A stretch of 64,000 bases of DNA from JACCYI01 sp963828075. GTDB taxonomy: Bacteria; Actinomycetota; Thermoleophilia; Solirubrobacterales; Solirubrobacteraceae. The DNA lies in NCBI GenBank assembly GCA_963828075.1, contig CAWHDH010000007.1:124001-188000 (forward strand), read 5' to 3'. The position numbers were made by a program, and so were the translations under genes. The notes beneath the pieces are model-generated. The model saw only the letters and a list, made by a program, of their open reading frames with translations, searched no databases and was not told the DNA's origin. Shown one piece after another: positions 23,769-30,909 of this stretch; position 1 is the first letter of the stretch, and the number at the start of each line of letters is the position of its first letter.

Positions 23769-25838
23769 ATGACGAAACCGCGAGGGTCTCGGCGGAGGAT
23801 CATCGCTGTCGTGGTGGCATGTCTGTGCGCGGCGCCGGCGGTCGCCCACGCCCAGGCGCCCATCACCGATCCGATCCCGGTCGATCCCATCGTCTCCGGC
23901 GTCGGGCTCACCCTGGAGGAGTTCGCCTCGTTCCCCAAGACGGAGCCCACGCCGCCGCCGACCGACCCCCGGTTGATGCGGCACGCCCGGATCAACTACC
24001 TGGGCCAGGTGCCCGACTCCTCGGGCCGGCTCTACGTCCCCGATCTCAACGGCAAGCTCTACCTCCTCCGCGGCGGCACGCCGCGGGAGTACCTCGACAT
24101 CGGGGCCACGTTCGCGCCGGACTTCTTCTCCGGCGCGGGGCTCGGGTCGGGGTCCGGCTTCGTCGCGTTCGACCCCGAGTTCGCGCGCAACGGGCGCTTC
24201 TACACCGTGCACACGGAGTCGGGTGAAGGGATCACCACCAAGACGCCCGACCTGCCGGCCCAGCCGAACACGCAGTTCCACGGCGTGATCACCGAGTGGA
24301 CCGCCGCCGACCCCGCCGCGGACGCCTTCAGCGGCACCCGCAAGGAGATCCTGCGCCTCGGGTTCGCCGGGCGAATCCACGGCATCCAGCAGATCGACTT
24401 CAACCCGACCGCCCGCCGCGGCGATCGCGACTACGGCCTGCTGTACGTCGCCGCCGGTGACGGCGGGCAGGGCGTCGCCACCGACGACCCGCAGAACCTG
24501 GGCATCCCGCAGGGCAAGATCCTCCGGATCGATCCGCGCGGGACCAACAGCGCGAGCGGCCGGTACGGCGTGCCCGCGAGCAACCCGTTCGTCGGCAACC
24601 CGGGCGCGCTCGGCGAGATCTACGCCTACGGGATGCGCGACCCGCACCGCTTCAGCTGGGACTCGGGCGATCGCCACCGGATGCTCCTCGGGCACATCGG
24701 CGAGCATGAGATCGAGGCGGTCTACGACGTGCGCGCCGGCGACAACCTCGGCTGGAGCGAGCGCGAGGGCCCGTTCGTGTTCAACCGGGAGGACCGCTGC
24801 AACCTGTACCCGCTGCCCGCCGACGACGCGAAGTACGGCTTCAACTATCCCGTGGCGGCGTTCGACCACGACCCGCCGCCGGACCTCCCGTGCACGGCCG
24901 ACAGCGGGCACGCGATCGGGGGCGGCTTCGTCTACCGCGGCCGTGACGTCCCGTGGCTGCGCGGCAAGTACGTCTTCACCGATCTCGTCGACGGCCGGAT
25001 CTTCTACACCGAGGCCGACCGGATGCGCCGCGGGCGGCCGATGGCCCCCGTGCACCAGCTGATGGTCTATGACGCGACCGGCCGTCGCACCACGATGCAG
25101 GAACTGGTGGGCGACCCGCGGGTCGACCTGCGGTTCGGTGCCGACGCGCGTGGCGAGCTCTACGTCCTGGCGAAGGCGAACGGCAAGGTCTGGAGGGTCA
25201 CCGGCACCAAGCCGTTCGCGGCGTGCCGGGAGGTCGACGCGCGCGTGATCCACCCGACGCGGGCCCGTGACTGGGCCCCGATCACCCCGTCGAAGTGGCG
25301 GTTCGAAGACCGCGAGGTCGTGCTCGCGGAGGCGGGGGTCGCACGCCCCGGCCCGCGGCGGCCGTTCGAGTACGCGGTGCTGACCAAGGGCCCGGCGTTC
25401 CGGTCGTCGACGATCGAGGGAGAGGTCCGGCTCGACACCCCGGTCGAGGTCTCCAACCGGGACGTGATCATCGTCTTCGGCCACCGGTCCGACACCGAGT
25501 TCTATTACGCCCACCTCTCGTCGGACAACACGATCTACCCGCACAACGGCATCTTCGTGGTCAACAACGCCGACCGGCTGCGGATCGACGACCAGTGGAA
25601 GCCGGCCAACTCGATCGGTGCGGCCCCGGCCATCACCGATGCCGACTGGCACCGCGTCCGCGTCACGCATTGCGCGGACTCCGGCGAGATCGCCGTCTAC
25701 GTCGACGGATCGCGGACGCCGCTGATGACCGCGGTCGACCGGACGTTCGACTCCGGGCGGGTCGGCTTCGGCTCCTTCGACAACATCGGCCGGCTCCGCA
25801 AGCTGACCGTCCACGGCGTGGCCGCCGACCACGAGTGA
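23769..25838 (+). CDS. secreted PQQ-type sugar/sorbosone dehydrogenase with C-terminal lectin-like domain
   Basis: A 689-residue exported protein. It has a Sec signal (RRRIIAVVVACLCAAPAVAHA), then a six-bladed glucose/sorbosone dehydrogenase propeller (about 60-485): GFVAFDPEFARNGRFYTVHT, LLYVAAGDGGQGVATDDPQN, GKILRIDPRG, EIYAYGMRDPHRFSWD, EIEAVYDVRAGDNLGWSEREG and AIGGGFVYRGRDVPWLRGKY. These are the quinone/Ca-binding and HR-type residues of the family. A C-terminal domain (~500-689, including FYYAHLSSDNTIYPHNGIFV and VRVTHCADSGEIAVYVDG) is a concanavalin-like fold. ATG 23769 follows AGGGGG by 8 nt. It is controlled by the promoter and LacI-type site upstream and is translationally coupled to the next LamG gene. 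The oxidised sugar is unknown. Confidence 0.85.
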   Translation: MTKPRGSRRRIIAVVVACLCAAPAVAHAQAPITDPIPVDPIVSGVGLTLEEFASFPKTEPTPPPTDPRLMRHARINYLGQVPDSSGRLYVPDLNGKLYLLRGGTPREYLDIGATFAPDFFSGAGLGSGSGFVAFDPEFARNGRFYTVHTESGEGITTKTPDLPAQPNTQFHGVITEWTAADPAADAFSGTRKEILRLGFAGRIHGIQQIDFNPTARRGDRDYGLLYVAAGDGGQGVATDDPQNLGIPQGKILRIDPRGTNSASGRYGVPASNPFVGNPGALGEIYAYGMRDPHRFSWDSGDRHRMLLGHIGEHEIEAVYDVRAGDNLGWSEREGPFVFNREDRCNLYPLPADDAKYGFNYPVAAFDHDPPPDLPCTADSGHAIGGGFVYRGRDVPWLRGKYVFTDLVDGRIFYTEADRMRRGRPMAPVHQLMVYDATGRRTTMQELVGDPRVDLRFGADARGELYVLAKANGKVWRVTGTKPFAACREVDARVIHPTRARDWAPITPSKWRFEDREVVLAEAGVARPGPRRPFEYAVLTKGPAFRSSTIEGEVRLDTPVEVSNRDVIIVFGHRSDTEFYYAHLSSDNTIYPHNGIFVVNNADRLRIDDQWKPANSIGAAPAITDADWHRVRVTHCADSGEIAVYVDGSRTPLMTAVDRTFDSGRVGFGSFDNIGRLRKLTVHGVAADHE

Positions 25839-25849
25839 TGGAGGACATC

Positions 25850-26830
25850 GTGAGAGCACGCAATCCGAGCCTCGCCCTGCTGCTGGTCGCGGCGTCGCTT
25901 CTCGTTTCGCCCGCAGCGCAGGCCCGCAAGCCCGCGCCTGAGCGTGGCGCGGACGATCGCCCCGCCGCCCGCTGGCGACCGGCCGTCTTCCCGACCCTGT
26001 GGCGCAACCTCGTGGTCCATTACGACTTCGAGCATCCGGTGCGCCGGAACCCGGCGCAGGAGCGCGACCGGGGTCGCTCGCACACCCGGCTGGACCTCGT
26101 GAACGGCGGCGCCGCCATGCGCGTCGCCGATGGAGCGCACCCGCGCAGCCGGCACTCGCTGCAGACACGGCAGATCACCCCGGAGGCGAGCAGCAACGAC
26201 GACTGGAAGGCGGGGACCTACTCCGCGACCGGCGTCAGCAGCCTGCGCGCCTTCAACGGCGCCCGCGGCGCCACGATCATGGGCTGGTTCAAGCAGACCG
26301 GCACGAACCCGACCCTCAACACGACCACGCCCGACCCCGGCGACCGGTACGGCGCGATCGGGCTGGCCGGCATCCTCAGCGGCGACTCCGACGGCCACGG
26401 CGTCCGCGCGCTGCTCGAGGTGATCGACGTGTCCGGCCAGCTGCGGGTGGTCGCGCTGGGCCGCAGGATCGACGGCGCCAGCTCGCAGACGTTCGCGGCG
26501 AACGAGGACTGGCAGTCCGTGCTCCCGCCCGGGGAGTGGGTGTTCCTGGCGGCGACGTTCGACTTCGACACCGGGGCGATGCGGCTCTACAAGAACGGAC
26601 GGCCGCTGGAGGGCTTCTACACGCTGCCGGGCGATCCCTGGGGGCTGGACGGCGACCCCGAGCCGGATCTCGCCTCCCCGACCGATCCCGCGGGCATCAA
26701 GCTCGGCGGCAGCTTCCCGCAGAACACGCAGGAGCGCAACGCGTGCGACTGCCGGATGGACAGCCTGATGTTCCTCGATCGGGTGGTCTCGCCGGTGGAG
26801 ATCCGGCTGCAGTACCGACTCGTGTCCTGA
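25850..26830 (+). CDS. secreted LamG/concanavalin-like domain protein
   Basis: A 326-residue exported protein: signal peptide MRARNPSLALLLVAASLLVS with a PAAQA cleavage site, a short proline-rich linker, then one large LamG-type domain (about 55-325) with NLVVHYDFEHPV, ATIMGWFKQTG, GEWVFLAATFDFDTGAMRLY, KNGRPLEGFY and CDCRMDSLMFLDRVVSPVEI, the standard last strand. GTG 25850 is preferred because GGAGG (25840-25844) sits 5 nt before it; the ATG at 25838 overlaps the previous stop and is the alternative. It probably binds a glycan and works with the dehydrogenase. Confidence 0.78.
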   Translation: MRARNPSLALLLVAASLLVSPAAQARKPAPERGADDRPAARWRPAVFPTLWRNLVVHYDFEHPVRRNPAQERDRGRSHTRLDLVNGGAAMRVADGAHPRSRHSLQTRQITPEASSNDDWKAGTYSATGVSSLRAFNGARGATIMGWFKQTGTNPTLNTTTPDPGDRYGAIGLAGILSGDSDGHGVRALLEVIDVSGQLRVVALGRRIDGASSQTFAANEDWQSVLPPGEWVFLAATFDFDTGAMRLYKNGRPLEGFYTLPGDPWGLDGDPEPDLASPTDPAGIKLGGSFPQNTQERNACDCRMDSLMFLDRVVSPVEIRLQYRLVS

Positions 26831-27034
26831 GTATCTCGCGGTCTGCTGGCGGAGGGTTCAGAGGTGGCGGCCGGGCGCTCTGACTGAGCGACACCCGTCG
26901 ACGCACGACTGACGGCTTGCGATCCCGGGCTGCGTTACTGGAGTGGCCTGGGTGACGGTGGAGGTACAAAGTGTTCGGTACAGAATGTTTCCGCCGCACC
27001 GCACACTTCCCGATTTGTTCGGTACAGTTCGATC
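26831..27034. promoter_or_regulatory. upstream region of fic with 12-bp direct repeats
   Basis: TGTTCGGTACAG occurs exactly at 26972-26983 and 27016-27027, 44 bp apart, in the lower-GC stretch directly ahead of the Fic frame. Each copy has a TGT...ACA internal symmetry. The second copy ends 7 nt before the proposed start at 27035. It is likely a regulator-binding or promoter element. The rest of the 204 nt shows nothing. Confidence 0.4.
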
Positions 27035-28057
27035 ATCGCTGAGCCGCACAAAATTGCCAGGGCGCGTCGCGGCCGCCCCTCCCGCGCCGACGTCTACGAG
27101 CGGCTCCAGGTCCAGATCGGAGAGCTGCGCGAGCGTCTCGGCGGTCTTCCCTCGCCGATCGAGGCGCAGGACATCTGGCGCGGTATCTGGCTCGAAGAGG
27201 CCCACCATTCGACCGCCATCGAAGGGAACACCCTCGTCCTGAAGCAGGTCGAGCTCCTGCTCGCCGAAGGGCGCGCGGTCGGCAACAAGGAACTGAGCGA
27301 GTACCTGGAGGTCCGTGGCTACGGAACTGCAGCCGACTGGGTCTACGGGCGTGCGATCGAGCCGGGCACGTGGTCCGACGGCGGCTTGATCACCCTCGCC
27401 GAGGTCCGCCACGTCCACAGCCTCGCGATGACGCCGGTGTGGGATGTCGCACCGCATCCGCAAACGACCGACCGGGAGGGGCCCGGTTCGTTCCGCGAGC
27501 ACGACATCGCGCCTTTCCCAGGCGGCATGCAGCCACCACCCTGGCCGGAGGTGCCCGCGCTCATGCGCGATTGGGTGAACGATGCACGGAAGCTGCGCAA
27601 GATCGTCGACACGACCCTGGTCGAGCAGCTGGCGGATCTGCATGCGCGCTTCGAGCAGATCCATCCATTCCTCGACGGCAACGGCCGCGCCGGCCGCTTG
27701 GTCCTCAACCTCGTGCTCGTTCGCCTCGGCTACCCACCCGCGATCATCTACAAGGGCGACCGCACTCGATACCTCGCCGCCCTCCGCCGTGCCGACGTCG
27801 GCGATCCCGGCCCGCTCGGCGAGTTCCTCGCACGCGCCGTGCTCGACAACCTCTACAAGTTCGTCGTGCCGGCCGTCGCCGGACCTGCGCGTCTCGTGCC
27901 CCTGCCCGCGCTCGCAACCGCGGAACTGTCCGCGAACGCGCTTCGCGTCGCGGCTACCCGCGGCCGACTGAAGGCTGCGAAGGCAGCCGACGGAACCTGG
28001 CGCAGCTCTCGCGCGTGGGTCGACGAGTACCAGGCGACCCGCTATAAGCGCGGCTGA
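27035..28057 (+). CDS. Fic/DOC family protein (no standard start codon at the homologous N-terminus)
   Basis: Fic enzymes transfer AMP or another nucleotide moiety to target proteins. The frame shows a helix-turn region (RRGRPSRADVYERLQVQIGE), the inhibitory motif STAIEGN (residues 59-65 when counted from 27035; S/TxxxE[G/N]), and the catalytic HPFLDGNGRAGR with His210. A C-terminal winged-helix-like part follows (ARLVPLPALATAELSANALR onward). The homologous region begins about 27035-27060, but this frame has no ATG, GTG or TTG from about 26930 until TTG 27386, which would delete the inhibitory motif. The codon at 27035 is ATC, followed by AEPHKIARARRGR, so either a rare ATC start or a mutated start must be assumed. 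It is convergent with kynU. Confidence 0.75.
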   Translation: MAEPHKIARARRGRPSRADVYERLQVQIGELRERLGGLPSPIEAQDIWRGIWLEEAHHSTAIEGNTLVLKQVELLLAEGRAVGNKELSEYLEVRGYGTAADWVYGRAIEPGTWSDGGLITLAEVRHVHSLAMTPVWDVAPHPQTTDREGPGSFREHDIAPFPGGMQPPPWPEVPALMRDWVNDARKLRKIVDTTLVEQLADLHARFEQIHPFLDGNGRAGRLVLNLVLVRLGYPPAIIYKGDRTRYLAALRRADVGDPGPLGEFLARAVLDNLYKFVVPAVAGPARLVPLPALATAELSANALRVAATRGRLKAAKAADGTWRSSRAWVDEYQATRYKRG

Positions 28058-28072
28058 GTCGGCGGCTCAGTC

Positions 28073-29254
28073 CTACCGGACCACCCCATGTGCAGCGACA
28101 CCCAGAGTCGCGACGGCCTCGGCGAGCTGCGCGTCGGTCACGTACGGCGCCGGGCCCAGCCGCAGGTAGCGACCGCGGCTGTCGCACATGACGCCGCGGT
28201 CCTGGAGGGCCTCCTGCAGCCGCGCCGCGAACGGCGTGCTGACCGCGAGGAACCCGCCGAACCCCTCCAGCGGCGTGTCGCGGTCGCGGGTGACGACGTC
28301 CTCCGGGAGATCCAGTCCGTCGAAGTGCTCGTGCAGGAATGCCAGCTGGCGCTGGTAGCTGGCGCGCAGCGCCTGCGGCTCGAGACCGCGGTCGGCGAAG
28401 AACCGCATGACGCGGGCGGCGCGGTAGTGGCTCGTCGGGTCGTAGGTGGCGCCGGCGAAGCGCGCGGCGCCGCGGCCGTACGCGACGCGGTCCGGATCGT
28501 GCTCCTCGGCGAGCGCCGCGAACTCGGCGTACCAGCCGGTGATCGCCGGGCGCAGCTCGTCGGCGTGGGCGGGCAGCCGCAGGAAGCAGTTGCCCTCGCC
28601 GAGCTGGAGGTACTTGTAGCCACCGCCGACCACCCAGGCGTTCTCGAGTCCCTGCCGGTGCAGCGGGAACGGCATCGCGCCCAGCGCGTGGTAGGCGTCG
28701 ACTAGCAGCTCCGCGCCGCAGGCCGCGCACCGCTCGGCCAGGCCGGCCAGCCCCGGCACCACGTGCGCGGTCTCGAAGAGCACCGCCGAGACCAGTACCG
28801 CCGCCGTCCGCTCGTCGGCCGCGGCGGCCAGGCGCTCGGCCAGCGTGCCCGCCGGCAATGCCGGCACCCGCTCGACATCGAGCCCCGACTCGCGCAGCCG
28901 CGCGAGCTGGCGGCGCAGGGTGTGGAACTCGCCGTCGGTCGTGACCAGGCGCGGCCGGGTACGCAGGTCCAGCGCCGACAGGAACCGCAGCACGAGCTCG
29001 TGGGTGTTGCCGGCCAGCGCCAGCTCGGCGCCCGGGTCGTCGAGCCAGGCGCGGAAGCCGGCCCGCACCTCGTCGGCCTTCTCGAACGCGCGCCCCCACT
29101 TGTCGTCCACCAGCCGCGCGGCATCCTCGAGCGCCTCGACCTGGCCCTCGATCGCAACGTCCGGCCACGCCTGGTGCGAGTGGCCCGACAGCAGCAGGCG
29201 CTCGCCGACGCCGAACCGCGAGTACGCCGGGGCGAGCTCGTCGGGCGCGATCAC
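28073..29254 (-). CDS. kynU: kynureninase
   Basis: PLP enzyme that cleaves kynurenine to anthranilate and alanine. The 393-residue protein has the class V fold with LLSGHSHQAWPDVA, the TGTEF-like region LVTTDGEFHTLRRQL, the PLP-contacting DAYHALGAMPF and the Schiff-base lysine in VGGGYKYLQLGEGNCFL. GTG 29254 overlaps the kynA stop by 4 nt (GTGA), a coupled arrangement; longer frames upstream overlap kynA and lack homology. Context, the shared operon with tryptophan dioxygenase and the divergent anthranilate-degrading operon, supports kynureninase over other class V aminotransferase-fold enzymes. Confidence 0.9.
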   Translation of the reverse strand: MIAPDELAPAYSRFGVGERLLLSGHSHQAWPDVAIEGQVEALEDAARLVDDKWGRAFEKADEVRAGFRAWLDDPGAELALAGNTHELVLRFLSALDLRTRPRLVTTDGEFHTLRRQLARLRESGLDVERVPALPAGTLAERLAAAADERTAAVLVSAVLFETAHVVPGLAGLAERCAACGAELLVDAYHALGAMPFPLHRQGLENAWVVGGGYKYLQLGEGNCFLRLPAHADELRPAITGWYAEFAALAEEHDPDRVAYGRGAARFAGATYDPTSHYRAARVMRFFADRGLEPQALRASYQRQLAFLHEHFDGLDLPEDVVTRDRDTPLEGFGGFLAVSTPFAARLQEALQDRGVMCDSRGRYLRLGPAPYVTDAQLAEAVATLGVAAHGVVR

Positions 29255-30042
29255 ATCCGGGTCCGGATCGCCCACAGGTCCGGGAACACCGGCTGGGAGA
29301 GCGTCGAGCGCAGGTACGCGGCGCCCGGTGAGCCACCGGTGCCCATCTTCGCGCCGATCGTGCGCTCGACCATCTTGACGTGGCGGTAGCGCCACTCCTG
29401 AAGGCCCTCGTCGATGTCAACCAGCGACTCGCAGATGTGGGCCGGGTCGGACTCGGCGGCGTAGACCGCGAGCAGCACGTCCTGAACCTCCTCCGACGGC
29501 TCCAGGGGTTGGGTCACGTCGCGGGCCAGTGCGGGCGCAGGAACGGGATATCCGGACCGGTCGAGATACCGCAGGAAGGAGTCGAACACCGATCGGCGCG
29601 CCATCGCCGCCTCCAGGCGCCGCCGCTGCTCGCCGTCCTCGGGGTAGTGGCTGAGCACTCGGCGGTCGCGGCGCCCGAGCACGGCCTCGACCTCGCGGAA
29701 CTGCGCCGACTGAAAGCCGCTGGCGGACTCCAGCCGGTCGCGGAAGCCGGCGAACTGGCGCGGTGTCATCGTCTCGAGCACGTCGATCTGGGCGACGATC
29801 GTCTTGAGGATCGCGCGCACCCGGCCCTGCGTGTGCAGCGCGTGGGGCCCGTCGCCGTCCTCGAAGCGCCGCTGCAAGGCGGCGAACTCGTGCAGCAGCT
29901 GCTTGAACCACAGCTCGTAGACCTGGTGGATGACGATGAACAGCACCTCGTCGTGCTCCTCGGAGCGCGGGCGCTGGGCGCCGAGCACCTCGTCGAGCGC
30001 CAGGTAGGACGAGTAGTGGACGGACTGCTGCGTGTCGGTCAT
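29251..30042 (-). CDS. kynA: tryptophan 2,3-dioxygenase
   Basis: Heme enzyme opening the indole ring of L-tryptophan to N-formylkynurenine, the first step of the kynurenine pathway. The 263 residues match bacterial TDO. The substrate-side histidine region is FIVIHQVYELWFKQLLHE, and the proximal heme-ligand region is WRYRHVKMVERTIGAKMGTG followed by GSPGAAYL. The tail is short (VFPDLWAIRTRM). ATG 30042 is preceded by GGGAGG at 5 nt. It is transcribed divergently from the 2-aminobenzoyl-CoA operon, 60 bp away, so both units likely share control. Confidence 0.97.
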   Translation of the reverse strand: MTDTQQSVHYSSYLALDEVLGAQRPRSEEHDEVLFIVIHQVYELWFKQLLHEFAALQRRFEDGDGPHALHTQGRVRAILKTIVAQIDVLETMTPRQFAGFRDRLESASGFQSAQFREVEAVLGRRDRRVLSHYPEDGEQRRRLEAAMARRSVFDSFLRYLDRSGYPVPAPALARDVTQPLEPSEEVQDVLLAVYAAESDPAHICESLVDIDEGLQEWRYRHVKMVERTIGAKMGTGGSPGAAYLRSTLSQPVFPDLWAIRTRM

Positions 30043-30102
30043 GCGGCCTCCCGCCGGAATGCGTGCATCAGTCGTGTCCAGCGTAATGTCTCCGCGACCA
30101 CG
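30043..30102. promoter_or_regulatory. divergent control region kynA / aminobenzoyl-CoA operon
   Basis: Only 60 bp separate the divergent starts. On the plus strand TAATGT (30084-30089) is a good -10-like hexamer 13 nt ahead of ATG 30103. GGGAGG on the minus strand is the kynA ribosome-binding site. I see no regulator gene next to it and no clear palindrome. Confidence 0.4.
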
Positions 30103-30909
30103 ATGAAGATCGGCGTCGGACTCCCCAACACCGTCCCGGGCGGGACCGGTGAGCTGCTCCTTGAGTGGGCGCGCCGCGCGGACGGCGGACCGTTCTCGAG
30201 CGTCGCGGTCCTCGACCGCGTCGTCTACGACAGCTGCGAGCCGTTCGTCGCGCTGGCGGGAGCGGCGGGGGTGACCAGCCGCGTCCGGCTGGCGACGATG
30301 ATCGCCATCGGCCCGCTGCGGGCCACGGCTCTGCTGGCCAAGCAGGCGGCGTCGGTCCACGCGCTGTCCGGCGGGCGGGTGACGCTCGGGCTGGCGGTGG
30401 GCGCCCGCCACGACGACTACGACGCCGTCGGCGTCGAGCACCGCGGCCGCGGCGCGCGGCTGTCCGAGCAGCTCGCCCACCTGCGCAGCCAGGGCGACCC
30501 GACCATGGAGGTGCTGGTCGGCGGCGGCAGCGGCCAGGCGTTCGCGCGCATGGCCCGCTACGCCGACGGCTACGCCCACGGCGGCGGTCCACCGCGCGCG
30601 TTCGCCGGCGCCGCCGCGCGGGCGCGGGCCGCGTGGGACGACCTCGGCCGGCCCGGCCGTCCGCGGCTGTGGGGCCAGGGCTACTTCGCCCTCGGCGACG
30701 CCGATCGCGGCGCCGCCTACCTGCGCGACTACTACGCGTTCACCGGGCCATTCGCGGAGAAGATCGCCGCCGGCAACCTCGTCTCGGCGCGAGCGGTCAA
30801 GGACTTCATCCGCGGCTACGAGGAGGCGGGCTGCGACGAGCTCGTGCTCCTCCCCACGGTGGCCGACCTCGACGACCTCGACCGGCTGGCGGAGGCCGTC
30901 GCGCGATGA
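30103..30909 (+). CDS. LLM-class (luciferase-like) flavin/F420 oxidoreductase
   Basis: A 268-residue TIM-barrel protein of the luciferase-like monooxygenase family. It starts KIGVGLPNTVPGGTGELLLE and contains RVRLATMIAIGPLRATALLA, then KQAASVHALSGGRVTLGLAV and GARHDDYDAVG, the standard strand-3/4 landmarks, and VLVGGGSGQAFARMARYADG in the second half. Whether it uses FMN or F420 cannot be told. It is the first gene of an eight-gene operon whose members all overlap by 4-7 nt. It may supply a reduction or oxygenation in the anthranilate route or recycle a by-product. Confidence 0.82.
   Translation: MKIGVGLPNTVPGGTGELLLEWARRADGGPFSSVAVLDRVVYDSCEPFVALAGAAGVTSRVRLATMIAIGPLRATALLAKQAASVHALSGGRVTLGLAVGARHDDYDAVGVEHRGRGARLSEQLAHLRSQGDPTMEVLVGGGSGQAFARMARYADGYAHGGGPPRAFAGAAARARAAWDDLGRPGRPRLWGQGYFALGDADRGAAYLRDYYAFTGPFAEKIAAGNLVSARAVKDFIRGYEEAGCDELVLLPTVADLDDLDRLAEAVAR

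Noticed and set aside
23454..26168. 900-codon minus-strand frame opposite the dehydrogenase
   Set aside because: Composition of a complementary shadow; the plus strand has clear signal peptides, propeller and LamG motifs.
27386..28057. Fic protein starting at TTG 27386
   Set aside because: Homology including the inhibitory STAIEGN motif continues in the same frame ~110 codons upstream, so this start gives a truncated protein.
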